Of a stretch of 64,000 nucleotides of DNA, positions 10,599 to 18,330 are shown one piece after another. Positions within the stretch are counted from its first letter, which is position 1; every line of letters begins with the position of its first letter. Below the pieces are notes generated by a model, which did no database searches, was not told the DNA's origin, and saw nothing but the letters and a program-made list of their open reading frames with translations. A program made the position numbers and the translations under genes. Origin of the DNA: Flaviramulus multivorans (lineage in GTDB: Bacteria > Bacteroidota > Bacteroidia > Flavobacteriales > Flavobacteriaceae); NCBI RefSeq assembly GCF_021728415.1, contig NZ_JAKKDV010000007.1, forward strand, positions 1 to 64,000, read 5' to 3'.

Positions 10599-13500
10599 AT
10601 GAAAAAACTATTACCCGTTTTACTCATTTTATTAAATGTAACCTTCGTTTTTTCCCAAAGTAATTCATTTTGGAAAAAGGAAACTACTGCTAAAAATGCC
10701 AAAATTAAGGCAAGTAAAACAGATATTAAAAACCCTAATATTTATACTTTAAATATTGAAGGGCTTAAGCAAGAACTACAGAAAGCACCTAAGCGAAATC
10801 TTTCTAACAAATCCGAAAGTGGTATTATAATTTCTTTTCCTAATTCTCTGGGCAAAATTGAAAGTTTTAGAGTTAAAGAAGCTTCTGTTATGCACCCCGA
10901 TTTACAAGCTAGATTTCCCAACATAAGATCCTATGTAGGGCAAGGTGTTAGTGATCCTTCAGAGGTAATTAGGTTTAGTGTGTCTCCTTTAGGGTTACAC
11001 AGTATGACAATTTCTCCAAACAAGCGAGCAACTTTTATTGAACCATATACTGAAGATTTAGGGTATTACCGTGTTTATGATAGATCTCAAAGAATTAATA
11101 CCGATGATGATTTTGAGTGTGAAGTTACTTACCAAGTAAATAAAAAACTCAATGCCGATAAGTCATCTGCATCAACGATGAAAAATGCTGACGATGCCAT
11201 TCTTAGAACTTATAGATTAGCGGTTTCGGCAACTGGAGAATACACGCAATATCATGGAGGCACTAAAGCTCTAGCTTTAGCAGCCATAAATACAACCATG
11301 ACTAGAGTAAATGGTATATATGAAAGCGATTTTAATGTAAACTTAGTCCTTATCGCTAATACTGACGATGTCATTTATACAAGTACGAGTTCAGATCCTT
11401 ATGGTAATACTACATCAGGCTATAATAGTGCGCTTCAGTCTACTTTAACGAGTGTTATTGGTGAAGCTAATTATGATATTGGACATTTATTTGCAAATCT
11501 TCAAAACAACGGAAACGCTGGATGCATTGGATGTGTTTGTGTTAACAATCAAAAAGGTAGTGGTTGGACCTCACATACAGTACCAGAAGGAGACCCATTT
11601 GATGTAGATTATGTAGCTCATGAAATGGGGCATCAATTTGGTGGTAATCACACATGGACTTTTGGAGGAAATGAAGGTTCTGGTGTTCAAGTGGAGCCAG
11701 GAAGTGGTTCTACAATTATGGGTTACGCTGGTATTACTGGCGCTACGGATGTACAATCCAATAGTGATCCTTATTTTCATGCGGTTTCTATCGAGCAAAT
11801 TACTGATTATATAAAAACCACTAGTTGTCAGACAAATACAGCTACAGGTAATGCAGTACCAACGGCCGATGCCGGAAGTAATTATACAATTCCTAGAGGA
11901 ACGCCATTTGTTTTAACAGGAACTGGTACAGATGCTAATTCAGGAGATGTTTTAACCTACTGCTGGGAGCAAATCAATAATGGTTCTTCTTCAACAACCA
12001 ACCCTAATCCAAATGCCACTTCAGGTCCTGCTTTTAGGTCGTACAATCCAACTACAAACAATCAAAGATATTTTCCCCGTTTGGAAACTGTGAAAACAGG
12101 AGCTACGTCATGGCAGTGGGAAGCTGTTCCTAATGTTGCTAGAACCATGAATTTTAGGTTAACAGTAAGAGATAACGTTGCAGGTGGTGGTAATAATAAT
12201 AGTGATGATATGATTGTTACTGTGAATAGTTCCGCTGGTCCTTTTGTTGTAAGTGCTCCAAATACTAATGTTACTTGGAATGCTGGTACTACTCAAACGG
12301 TTACTTGGGATGTAGCAGGCACTACAGGAAATGGTGTAAATGCAGCCAATGTGGACATATTTTTATCTACAGATGGTGGCGATACATACCCTATTGCTTT
12401 AGCTGCTGGAGTACCAAATGATGGATCTCATGATATTGTAGTGCCTAATAATCAAGGAACTCAAAATAGAATCATGGTAAAAGGTTCTAATCATATTTTC
12501 TTCGACATCTCTAATGCTAATTTTACAATTGCAGGACAAGTAGTTTGTAATGCTACAACGCCTACAGGATTAAATGCTTCAAGTATTAACTCAGATTCAG
12601 CCACTTTAAGTTGGGATGTTGTTCCCGGTGCATCTTACGATTTAGAATACAGACAAGTGGGTGCTGGTTCTTGGACAACAGTTTCAGTAAGTGGTGTTTC
12701 CCAAGCATTATCTGGTTTAAGTCCATTAACACAATATGAAGCTCAAGTAAGAAGCAAATGTCCTGATACTTCAACTTCTGCCTACAGTAGCATCATTAAT
12801 TTTACAACAACCGATGTGCAACTTAACTATTGTAGTTCGGCAAGTACAAATGTTAATGATGAATATATAAGTAGAGTTCAATTAAATACTATTGATAATG
12901 CCTCGGGAGCACAATTTTATTCCGATTTCACTGGCATCTCTACTACCTTAGATAAAGATACTCAGTATACAATAACAGTGACCCCAACTTGGACTGGAAG
13001 TACATATCAAGAAGCCTATTCAGTATGGATTGATTACAACAGAGATGGTGATTTTGATGATGCAGGTGAACAAGTTTGGACGCAAGCTGCAACAACAGCA
13101 TCACCCGTTAGTGGTAATTTCACGGTACCATCTTCGGCAGTTGAAAACACAACTACGATGAGAGTTTCTATGAAATATAATGGAATTCCAACCGCTTGTG
13201 AAACCTTTACTTATGGTGAAGTAGAAGATTATTCTATTACTATTCAAGGTTCAGGTCCAGATATTACGGCTCCTGTTATAACTTTAAATGGAGCTGCAAG
13301 TATTGACTTGAATGTTGGAGATACTTATAACGAATTAGGAGCAACTGCCACTGATGATGTCGATGGGGATATCTCTGCAAATATTGTTGTTGGAGGTGAT
13401 ACCGTTGATACTAATACCGCCGGAACTTATGTAGTAACTTATAATGTAAGTGATGCTGCTGGTAATCCTGCAACCGAAGTTATAAGAACTGTAAATGTAA

Positions 13501-16034
13501 TACCAGATACAACTGCTCCAGTAATTTCATTAAATGGAGCATCAACAATTAATATTAGTATTGGTGGTGTTTATACGGAGGAAGGAGCTACAGCAACTGA
13601 TAATATTGACGGAGATATTTCGGCTAATATTGTTATTGGTGGTGATACGGTTGACACGAATACTCCTGGAACGTATTTGGTTACTTATAATGTGAGCGAC
13701 GCAGCAGGCAATCCTGCTACGGAAGTTGTTAGAACTGTTAATGTAACTCCAGATACAACCGCGCCAGTTATTACGTTAAATGGGGCTTCAACGATAAATG
13801 TTAATTTAGGAGATGCTTACACCGAATTAGGCGCAACAGCCACAGATGATTTAGATGGAGATATTTCGGCAAATATTATAATTGGTGGAGATGCAGTTAA
13901 TACCAATACAGCGGGCACCTACTTCGTAACCTATAATGTAAGTGATGCTGCTGGTAATCCTGCTACAGAAGTTGTACGAACTGTCAATGTTATTCCAGAT
14001 ACCACTGCACCTGTTATTACGCTTACTGGAGCATCAGTAATTGACCTTACAACTGGTGATACCTATACAGAACTTGGAGCAACTGCTACAGATGATTTCG
14101 ACGGAGATATTTCTGCTAATATTGTTATTGGTGGTGATACGGTTGATACCAATATTGCAGGAACCTATATTGTAACATATAATGTAAGTGATGCTGCTGG
14201 TAATCCTGCTGCAGAAGTTACAAGAACAATTAACGTTACCGAACCATCAATTGGATGTACAGGTGGTATTTCGTCATTCCCATATACCGAGAGTTTTGAA
14301 AACACATTAGGTGCGTGGACGCAATCAACCGCTGATGATATAGATTGGACTGTTGATTCTGCTGGAACCCCTTCTAGCAATACAGGACCATCTTCAGGAT
14401 CGGTAGGTTCTTATTATATATATGTTGAAGCTTCAGGAAATGGTACTGGTTATCCTAACAAAAGAGCAATTATTAACTCGCCATGTTTTGATTTAAGCGG
14501 ATTAACCACTGCAAATTTCACTTTTGATTATCATATGTTTGGTGCCGCAGATATGGGTACTATTGACCTTGAAATAAGTGACGATGATGGTGCTTCTTGG
14601 GTAAGCATTTGGAATCAATCTGGTAATCAAGGAAATGCTTGGTTAAACGTTAATATCAATCTTAGTGCTTATGTTGGAGGTGGCGTACAATTACGTTTTA
14701 ATAGGTTTGTTGGAAGTACTTGGCAAGCAGATATTGCCATTGATAATGTGAATTTAACTGGGTTTGGTGGTCCTGATACTACAGCTCCAGTTATTACATT
14801 AAATGGCGCCTCAACTATAAACCTAGAACAAGGTGATAGTTATACTGAGCAAGGTGCTACAGCAACAGATAATGTTGACGGCGATATTTCTGCTAATATT
14901 GTTATTGGTGGTGATACGGTTAACACAAGCACTGTTGGAACATACGTTATTACTTATAATGTAAGTGACGCCGCAGGAAATGCTGCTACTCAGGTAACTC
15001 GAACTGTTAATGTAGCATTAGACTCTACAGCTCCAGTAATTAGTTTGATTGGAGCATCTAGTATTAGCTTGGACTTAGGTGATACTTATAACGAACAAGG
15101 AGCTACTGCCACAGACAACTTTGATGGAGATATTTCTGTAAATATTGTTATAGGTGGTGATACGGTTAACACAAATGTTGAAGGCACTTACGTGGTTACT
15201 TACAATGTAACCGACGCTGCCGGAAATGCTGCTACTCAACAAACTAGAACTGTTACTGTTACCGATCCAACTTCTGGTCCTGTGGTTTTGAACGAAGGAT
15301 ATTTTGAAACTGGATGGGATAGTTGGACTGATGGAGGTAGCGATTGTGCAAGAGTTTCTTCCTCTAACTCATACGAGGGTAGTTACTCAATAAGAATTAG
15401 AGATAATTCGGGTGTTGCTTCATCAATGACATTATCTAATATTGATGTAACACCATACTCTGAAGTCGTTATAGATTTCTACTTTTATGTTTTCAGTATG
15501 GAAAATGGCGAAGACTTCTGGGTACGTTTCTTTAATGGATCAACTTGGAGTACTGTTGCTACTTATGTAAGTGGTTCTGGTATAAATAATAATACGTTTT
15601 ATAATGCGTCAGTTTCCTTAACTCCAGCTCAGTATAACTTTGCAGCAAATGCAGGTTTCAGATTCCAGTGTGATGCCTCAGGAAATAATGATCAAATTTT
15701 TATCGATCAAGTGACTATTACTGGAAATTCAGGAGCTGCGAGAGGTAACAATGATAAATTGATTGCCTTAGGAACTTATGAAAGACCTGGAACAAGTGAT
15801 TTATTTGAAGATGACTTTAGAGTGTATCCAAACCCTGTGAAAGGCGATATTCTTAATGTAACCATTCTTGGAGTTGAAAAATTCTCATATAGAATCATGA
15901 ATATGATTGGTCAAACAATTACTAAAGGTAATTCAGATGGTGAAGTAGGTGTAAGCAATTTAGAAGCTGGCATGTACTTTATAGAAGTAAATGATGGTGA
16001 AGAAGTGATGACCAAGAAGTTTATAAAAGAGTAG
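10599..16034 (+). CDS. Reprolysin-like (M12B-type) zinc metalloprotease with Ig-like repeats and T9SS type A tail
   Basis: An 1811-residue secreted protein with a signal peptide (residues 1-20, ending FVFSQ). A propeptide-like region precedes the catalytic domain (about 200-410). HEMGHQFGGNH at residues 341-351 fits the metzincin consensus HExxHxxGxxH, with both zinc histidines and the catalytic Glu present. Downstream: a fibronectin III domain (about 650-735), a GEVED domain (about 790-875), four 82-residue DUF5011 Ig-like repeats (888-1215), a MAM-like domain (about 1221-1390), two more DUF5011 repeats (1393-1556), a jelly-roll (about 1565-1715) and a T9SS type A sorting domain with YPNPV near the end. 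It should be an extracellular or surface-bound protease; the substrate is unknown. The gene is monocistronic, with a terminator at 16060. Confidence 0.9.
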   Translation: MKKLLPVLLILLNVTFVFSQSNSFWKKETTAKNAKIKASKTDIKNPNIYTLNIEGLKQELQKAPKRNLSNKSESGIIISFPNSLGKIESFRVKEASVMHPDLQARFPNIRSYVGQGVSDPSEVIRFSVSPLGLHSMTISPNKRATFIEPYTEDLGYYRVYDRSQRINTDDDFECEVTYQVNKKLNADKSSASTMKNADDAILRTYRLAVSATGEYTQYHGGTKALALAAINTTMTRVNGIYESDFNVNLVLIANTDDVIYTSTSSDPYGNTTSGYNSALQSTLTSVIGEANYDIGHLFANLQNNGNAGCIGCVCVNNQKGSGWTSHTVPEGDPFDVDYVAHEMGHQFGGNHTWTFGGNEGSGVQVEPGSGSTIMGYAGITGATDVQSNSDPYFHAVSIEQITDYIKTTSCQTNTATGNAVPTADAGSNYTIPRGTPFVLTGTGTDANSGDVLTYCWEQINNGSSSTTNPNPNATSGPAFRSYNPTTNNQRYFPRLETVKTGATSWQWEAVPNVARTMNFRLTVRDNVAGGGNNNSDDMIVTVNSSAGPFVVSAPNTNVTWNAGTTQTVTWDVAGTTGNGVNAANVDIFLSTDGGDTYPIALAAGVPNDGSHDIVVPNNQGTQNRIMVKGSNHIFFDISNANFTIAGQVVCNATTPTGLNASSINSDSATLSWDVVPGASYDLEYRQVGAGSWTTVSVSGVSQALSGLSPLTQYEAQVRSKCPDTSTSAYSSIINFTTTDVQLNYCSSASTNVNDEYISRVQLNTIDNASGAQFYSDFTGISTTLDKDTQYTITVTPTWTGSTYQEAYSVWIDYNRDGDFDDAGEQVWTQAATTASPVSGNFTVPSSAVENTTTMRVSMKYNGIPTACETFTYGEVEDYSITIQGSGPDITAPVITLNGAASIDLNVGDTYNELGATATDDVDGDISANIVVGGDTVDTNTAGTYVVTYNVSDAAGNPATEVIRTVNVIPDTTAPVISLNGASTINISIGGVYTEEGATATDNIDGDISANIVIGGDTVDTNTPGTYLVTYNVSDAAGNPATEVVRTVNVTPDTTAPVITLNGASTINVNLGDAYTELGATATDDLDGDISANIIIGGDAVNTNTAGTYFVTYNVSDAAGNPATEVVRTVNVIPDTTAPVITLTGASVIDLTTGDTYTELGATATDDFDGDISANIVIGGDTVDTNIAGTYIVTYNVSDAAGNPAAEVTRTINVTEPSIGCTGGISSFPYTESFENTLGAWTQSTADDIDWTVDSAGTPSSNTGPSSGSVGSYYIYVEASGNGTGYPNKRAIINSPCFDLSGLTTANFTFDYHMFGAADMGTIDLEISDDDGASWVSIWNQSGNQGNAWLNVNINLSAYVGGGVQLRFNRFVGSTWQADIAIDNVNLTGFGGPDTTAPVITLNGASTINLEQGDSYTEQGATATDNVDGDISANIVIGGDTVNTSTVGTYVITYNVSDAAGNAATQVTRTVNVALDSTAPVISLIGASSISLDLGDTYNEQGATATDNFDGDISVNIVIGGDTVNTNVEGTYVVTYNVTDAAGNAATQQTRTVTVTDPTSGPVVLNEGYFETGWDSWTDGGSDCARVSSSNSYEGSYSIRIRDNSGVASSMTLSNIDVTPYSEVVIDFYFYVFSMENGEDFWVRFFNGSTWSTVATYVSGSGINNNTFYNASVSLTPAQYNFAANAGFRFQCDASGNNDQIFIDQVTITGNSGAARGNNDKLIALGTYERPGTSDLFEDDFRVYPNPVKGDILNVTILGVEKFSYRIMNMIGQTITKGNSDGEVGVSNLEAGMYFIEVNDGEEVMTKKFIKE
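13260..14243 (+). repeat. Four tandem 246-bp units encoding DUF5011 Ig-like domains
   Basis: Units begin at 13260, 13506, 13752 and 13998 with an exact 246-bp period (82 residues). Each encodes a variant of TAPVITLNGAS, GATATDDxDGDIS and GTYxVTYNVSDAAGN. Third-position differences show that the copies are older than the 1-254 repeat. This is domain repetition inside a gene, not a CRISPR array. Confidence 0.9.
14775..15266 (+). repeat. Two further 246-bp DUF5011 repeat units
   Basis: Units start at 14775 and 15021 and keep the same 246-bp period, separated from the first four by an inserted MAM-like module. The motif AGNAATQ replaces AGNPATE, so these two copies resemble each other more than they resemble the first group. 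Confidence 0.85.
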
Positions 16035-16059
16035 AAAGTAATATACTTTTAATCAATTT

Positions 16060-16094
16060 AAGTCCTGAGAATAATATTCTCGGGACTTTTTTTA
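16060..16094 (+). terminator. Rho-independent terminator of the metalloprotease gene
   Basis: A 14-bp near-perfect inverted repeat (16060-16073 with 16075-16088, one G-T pair) is followed by a T run. The core AAGTCCTGAGAA resembles the terminators at 10395 and 16331. Confidence 0.9.
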
Positions 16095-16141
16095 TAGCAT
16101 AACTGTCCGTTTTAGTTATACAATTTATGATCAATATTACA

Positions 16142-16198
16142 TTTTATCGTATTTTTTTGCATTTCATCGTGTTTTATTAAAATTTTATCGTATATTAG
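16142..16198 (+). promoter_or_regulatory. Promoter with three phased TTTYATCG repeats and no gene behind it
   Basis: TTTTATCG (16142-16149), TTTCATCG (16162-16169) and TTTTATCG (16183-16190) recur every 20-21 bp, the last directly abutting a -7-like TATATTAG (16191-16198). There is no TTG -33 element at the proper spacing, suggesting dependence on an activator. This is the best preserved example of the motif in the window. Between it and the terminator at 16331 no open reading frame longer than five codons was recognised on this strand. Confidence 0.6.
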
Positions 16199-16203
16199 CC
16201 TCA

Positions 16204-16367
16204 TAATTAAAAAGTTAAATAAAGCACCATTACAGATTAAAGTATCTGTAATTACAAAATAGGTATTGATAGATTGATTATTTGTTTGAGTTAGTCGCTT
16301 TTTAAAACACCCAAATCTACAATGCTAAACAGGTCCTGAATTGACGTTCAGGACTTCTTTATTTTAC
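16204..16367 (+). ncRNA. Candidate small RNA (about 155-160 nt), or scar of a lost T9SS gene
   Basis: The predicted transcript from the promoter ending at 16198 contains a perfect 9-bp hairpin (16229-16237 with 16244-16252, 6-nt loop), an unstructured AT-rich middle, and the terminator hairpin at 16331. A five-codon frame (16322-16339) with a leader like those of neighbouring secreted-protein genes ends inside the terminator. That fits either a structured sRNA or a deletion that removed the body of a gene and left its promoter and terminator. This is the only stretch over 300 bp without a protein gene (16035-16358). Confidence 0.3.
16331..16367 (+). terminator. Rho-independent terminator, possibly shared with hisS on the opposite strand
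   Basis: The stem is 16331-16340 with 16347-16356 (8 perfect pairs, then a G-T and an A-T), followed by a T-rich tract on the + strand. It starts 2 bp after the hisS stop codon on the - strand, but a T run is absent on that side, so + strand use is more likely. Confidence 0.65.
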
Positions 16368-17729
16368 GAAGTTTATTAATTCCGCTAGTGAAACTTTAGA
16401 TTGCTCACCCGAAACCATGTTTTTTAAAGTATATGTATTAGAGTTGATTTCCTCCTCACCTACTAAAACCACAAATGGGATATTACGCTTATTAGCATGA
16501 TTCATTTGTTTTTTCATTTTTGCAGCATCAGGATATAATTCTGCATTAACACCCTGTAAACGCAATTGTTTAATAGCTTTTAAACTGTAAAGCGCTTCTT
16601 TTTTACCAAAGTTTATAAATAAAACCTCAACATTTTTATTGACTGTTTCAGGAAATAAACCTAATTCTTCTAAGACTAAATAAATACGATCTAGTCCAAA
16701 GCTTATACCAACACCACTCATATTTGGCATTCCAAAAATACCCGTTAAATCGTCGTAACGTCCACCACCACCTATGGAACCCATTTGTACTGTTTTTGGT
16801 CCAGCTACTTCAAAAATAGCACCTGTGTAGTAGTTTAAACCACGAGCCAAGGTTACATCTAATTGCAATGTGGCAGTTGACAAACCTAATTCTGCAATGG
16901 CATTGTTTATAATGGCTAGTTCTTCAATCCCTTTTTTTCCTTCCTCTGAATTGTTTAATATACTTTTTAAACTTTCAATTTGAGATTCAAACGAACCTGA
17001 AAGCGTAAATAAGGGTTGTAATGTTAAAATTCCTTCTTCGGAAATACCTTTACTTAACATTTCTTCTTTTACCTTCTCCTCGCCTATTTTATCTAGTTTA
17101 TCTAAAGCTACTGTAAAATCGATGAGTTTATCACTGGCTCCAATAACCTCAGCAATACCAGACAATATTTTACGGTTATTTATTTTAACGGTTACGCCTT
17201 CAAGCTTTAAAGCCTTAAAAACGGTATCGTATAATTGAATAAACTCTACTTCTTGCCATAACGAATCACTTCCAACAACATCAGCATCACATTGGTAAAA
17301 CTCTCTAAAACGCCCTTTTTGTGGTCTGTCTGCTCTCCAAACGGGTTGTATTTGATAACGTTTAAACGGGAATTCTATATCATTTTGGTGTTGTACTACG
17401 AAACGTGCAAAGGGAACGGTAAGGTCGTAACGGAGTGCTTTTTCTGAAATTGAAGAAGTCAATTTATTTGAATCTTTTTCATCATATGCATCGCTGTCTG
17501 CCTTTGCTAAATAATCTCCAGAATTTAAAATCTTAAAAATCAGTCTATCGCCTTCATCACCATATTTCCCCATTAAGGTATCAGAGTTTTCAAAACTTGG
17601 GGTTTCAATAGGCTGAAAACCAAAGGTTTCAAAAGCACTACGAATCGTATTAAATATATAGTTACGTTTCGCTACTTGTTCCGGGTTAAAATCTCTCGTT
17701 CCTTTTGGGATGCTTGGTTTTTGGGCCAT
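16359..17729 (-). CDS. hisS: Histidine-tRNA ligase
   Basis: A 456-residue class II aminoacyl-tRNA synthetase that charges tRNA-His in the cytoplasm. Visible signatures are [11 protein letters not shown] near the N-terminus, [12 protein letters not shown] and [13 protein letters not shown] (motif 2 region), the histidine-binding [24 protein letters not shown], and motif 3 as [17 protein letters not shown]-terminal anticodon-binding domain follows (last 90 residues). Length is normal for the Bacteroidota form. It is apparently transcribed alone from a promoter near 17785; the DUF6495 gene lies upstream on the same strand. Confidence 0.97.
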   Translation of the reverse strand: MAQKPSIPKGTRDFNPEQVAKRNYIFNTIRSAFETFGFQPIETPSFENSDTLMGKYGDEGDRLIFKILNSGDYLAKADSDAYDEKDSNKLTSSISEKALRYDLTVPFARFVVQHQNDIEFPFKRYQIQPVWRADRPQKGRFREFYQCDADVVGSDSLWQEVEFIQLYDTVFKALKLEGVTVKINNRKILSGIAEVIGASDKLIDFTVALDKLDKIGEEKVKEEMLSKGISEEGILTLQPLFTLSGSFESQIESLKSILNNSEEGKKGIEELAIINNAIAELGLSTATLQLDVTLARGLNYYTGAIFEVAGPKTVQMGSIGGGGRYDDLTGIFGMPNMSGVGISFGLDRIYLVLEELGLFPETVNKNVEVLFINFGKKEALYSLKAIKQLRLQGVNAELYPDAAKMKKQMNHANKRNIPFVVLVGEEEINSNTYTLKNMVSGEQSKVSLAELINFVK

Positions 17730-17757
17730 TTAAGGTAATATGGTGTTTTTGTGATTA

Positions 17758-17785
17758 ATAAATTCCGCATCACGTGCGAAATGAC
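17758..17785. repeat. Short palindromic REP-like element in the hisS leader
   Basis: An imperfect palindrome (TTCCGCATCACGTGCGAA, arms TTCCGCA and TGCGAA) lies in the 5' leader of hisS. It resembles the short dispersed palindromes of the type TCATTCCGCACnTGATGCGGAAT that I recall from flavobacterial intergenic regions. Only one copy is recognisable here. It could form a hairpin in the hisS mRNA. Confidence 0.4.
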
Positions 17786-17792
17786 AAAAATA
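17785..17792 (-). promoter_or_regulatory. -7 element of the hisS promoter
   Basis: On the - strand TATTTTTG matches TAnnTTTG exactly, about 56 bp before the hisS ATG. It gives a leader of roughly 50 nt that includes the palindrome at 17758-17785. Confidence 0.5.
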
Positions 17793-17799
17793 AAAGAAT

Positions 17800-18270
17800 T
17801 TAATTTATAAGCTTATTAAAATACTTATATAAGTCGCCTTTTGTTATTACAGCACCTTGTTCAATCATTTTAAATTTATCAAGGTTTTTATCATGGGTAT
17901 AATCTTTATCAGCTTGCAAAAACTCAACGTTTTCATCCATCAAGTTCTCTCGTAGCCAATTATAGCCTTCGGTCGTTGTTATATCAATTGCTTCATTTTT
18001 AACATTTACAACAATGGCGTGCATTTTATCGTCACCTAAATGAAACAAATACATGTGCTGTGGTGCAAAATGCTCTAAATATTCTGCTTGGTTTAAAGCC
18101 CCTTCCCATATTAAATCGCTAAACATATCCAACTCCGTTTCTGCCAATTCGGGTTTGTTAGCTTTTAAATTAGTCCACTCATCAGCAGTTATGGACTGTG
18201 TTGCTAAAAAATTAATAAACTCTTGGTGTAGTTCTTCAAACTGTTCTTTTGTAAGTCTTCTATACTTCAT
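17800..18270 (-). CDS. DUF6495 family protein of unknown function
   Basis: A 156-residue soluble protein without a signal peptide or membrane segment. The beginning MKYRRLTKEQFEELHQEF and the overall length fit DUF6495, a family I know mainly from Flavobacteriia. It is acidic and mixed alpha/beta, with a C-terminal helix (KGDLYKYFNKLIN). No catalytic motif was recognised. The terminator of the upstream TonB receptor gene lies immediately before its ATG, so it may be expressed by read-through or from a promoter overlapping that terminator. Confidence 0.75.
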   Translation of the reverse strand: MKYRRLTKEQFEELHQEFINFLATQSITADEWTNLKANKPELAETELDMFSDLIWEGALNQAEYLEHFAPQHMYLFHLGDDKMHAIVVNVKNEAIDITTTEGYNWLRENLMDENVEFLQADKDYTHDKNLDKFKMIEQGAVITKGDLYKYFNKLIN

Positions 18271-18304
18271 AATAAAAAAAATGCGCCCCTTTACAAGGAG
18301 CGCA
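18271..18304 (-). terminator. Rho-independent terminator of the TonB-dependent receptor gene
   Basis: Arms 18282-18291 and 18295-18304 (10 bp, one wobble pair, 3-nt loop) read on the - strand as a GC-rich hairpin followed by eight T residues. The T tract ends one base before the ATG of the next gene. Confidence 0.85.
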
Positions 18305-18330
18305 AATTTAAGAATATATCTGTTATTTTC

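Noticed and set aside
11571-11798. Small - strand frame opposite the metalloprotease active site
   Set aside because: A shadow of the real gene, which contains the zinc motif in the + frame.
13260-15266. Regular 246-bp repeats considered as a CRISPR or satellite array
   Set aside because: Units are long, contiguous and encode in-frame DUF5011 domains; there are no spacers.
18024-18031. TTTTATCG inside the DUF6495 gene
   Set aside because: A single copy in coding sequence without phased partners; chance match.
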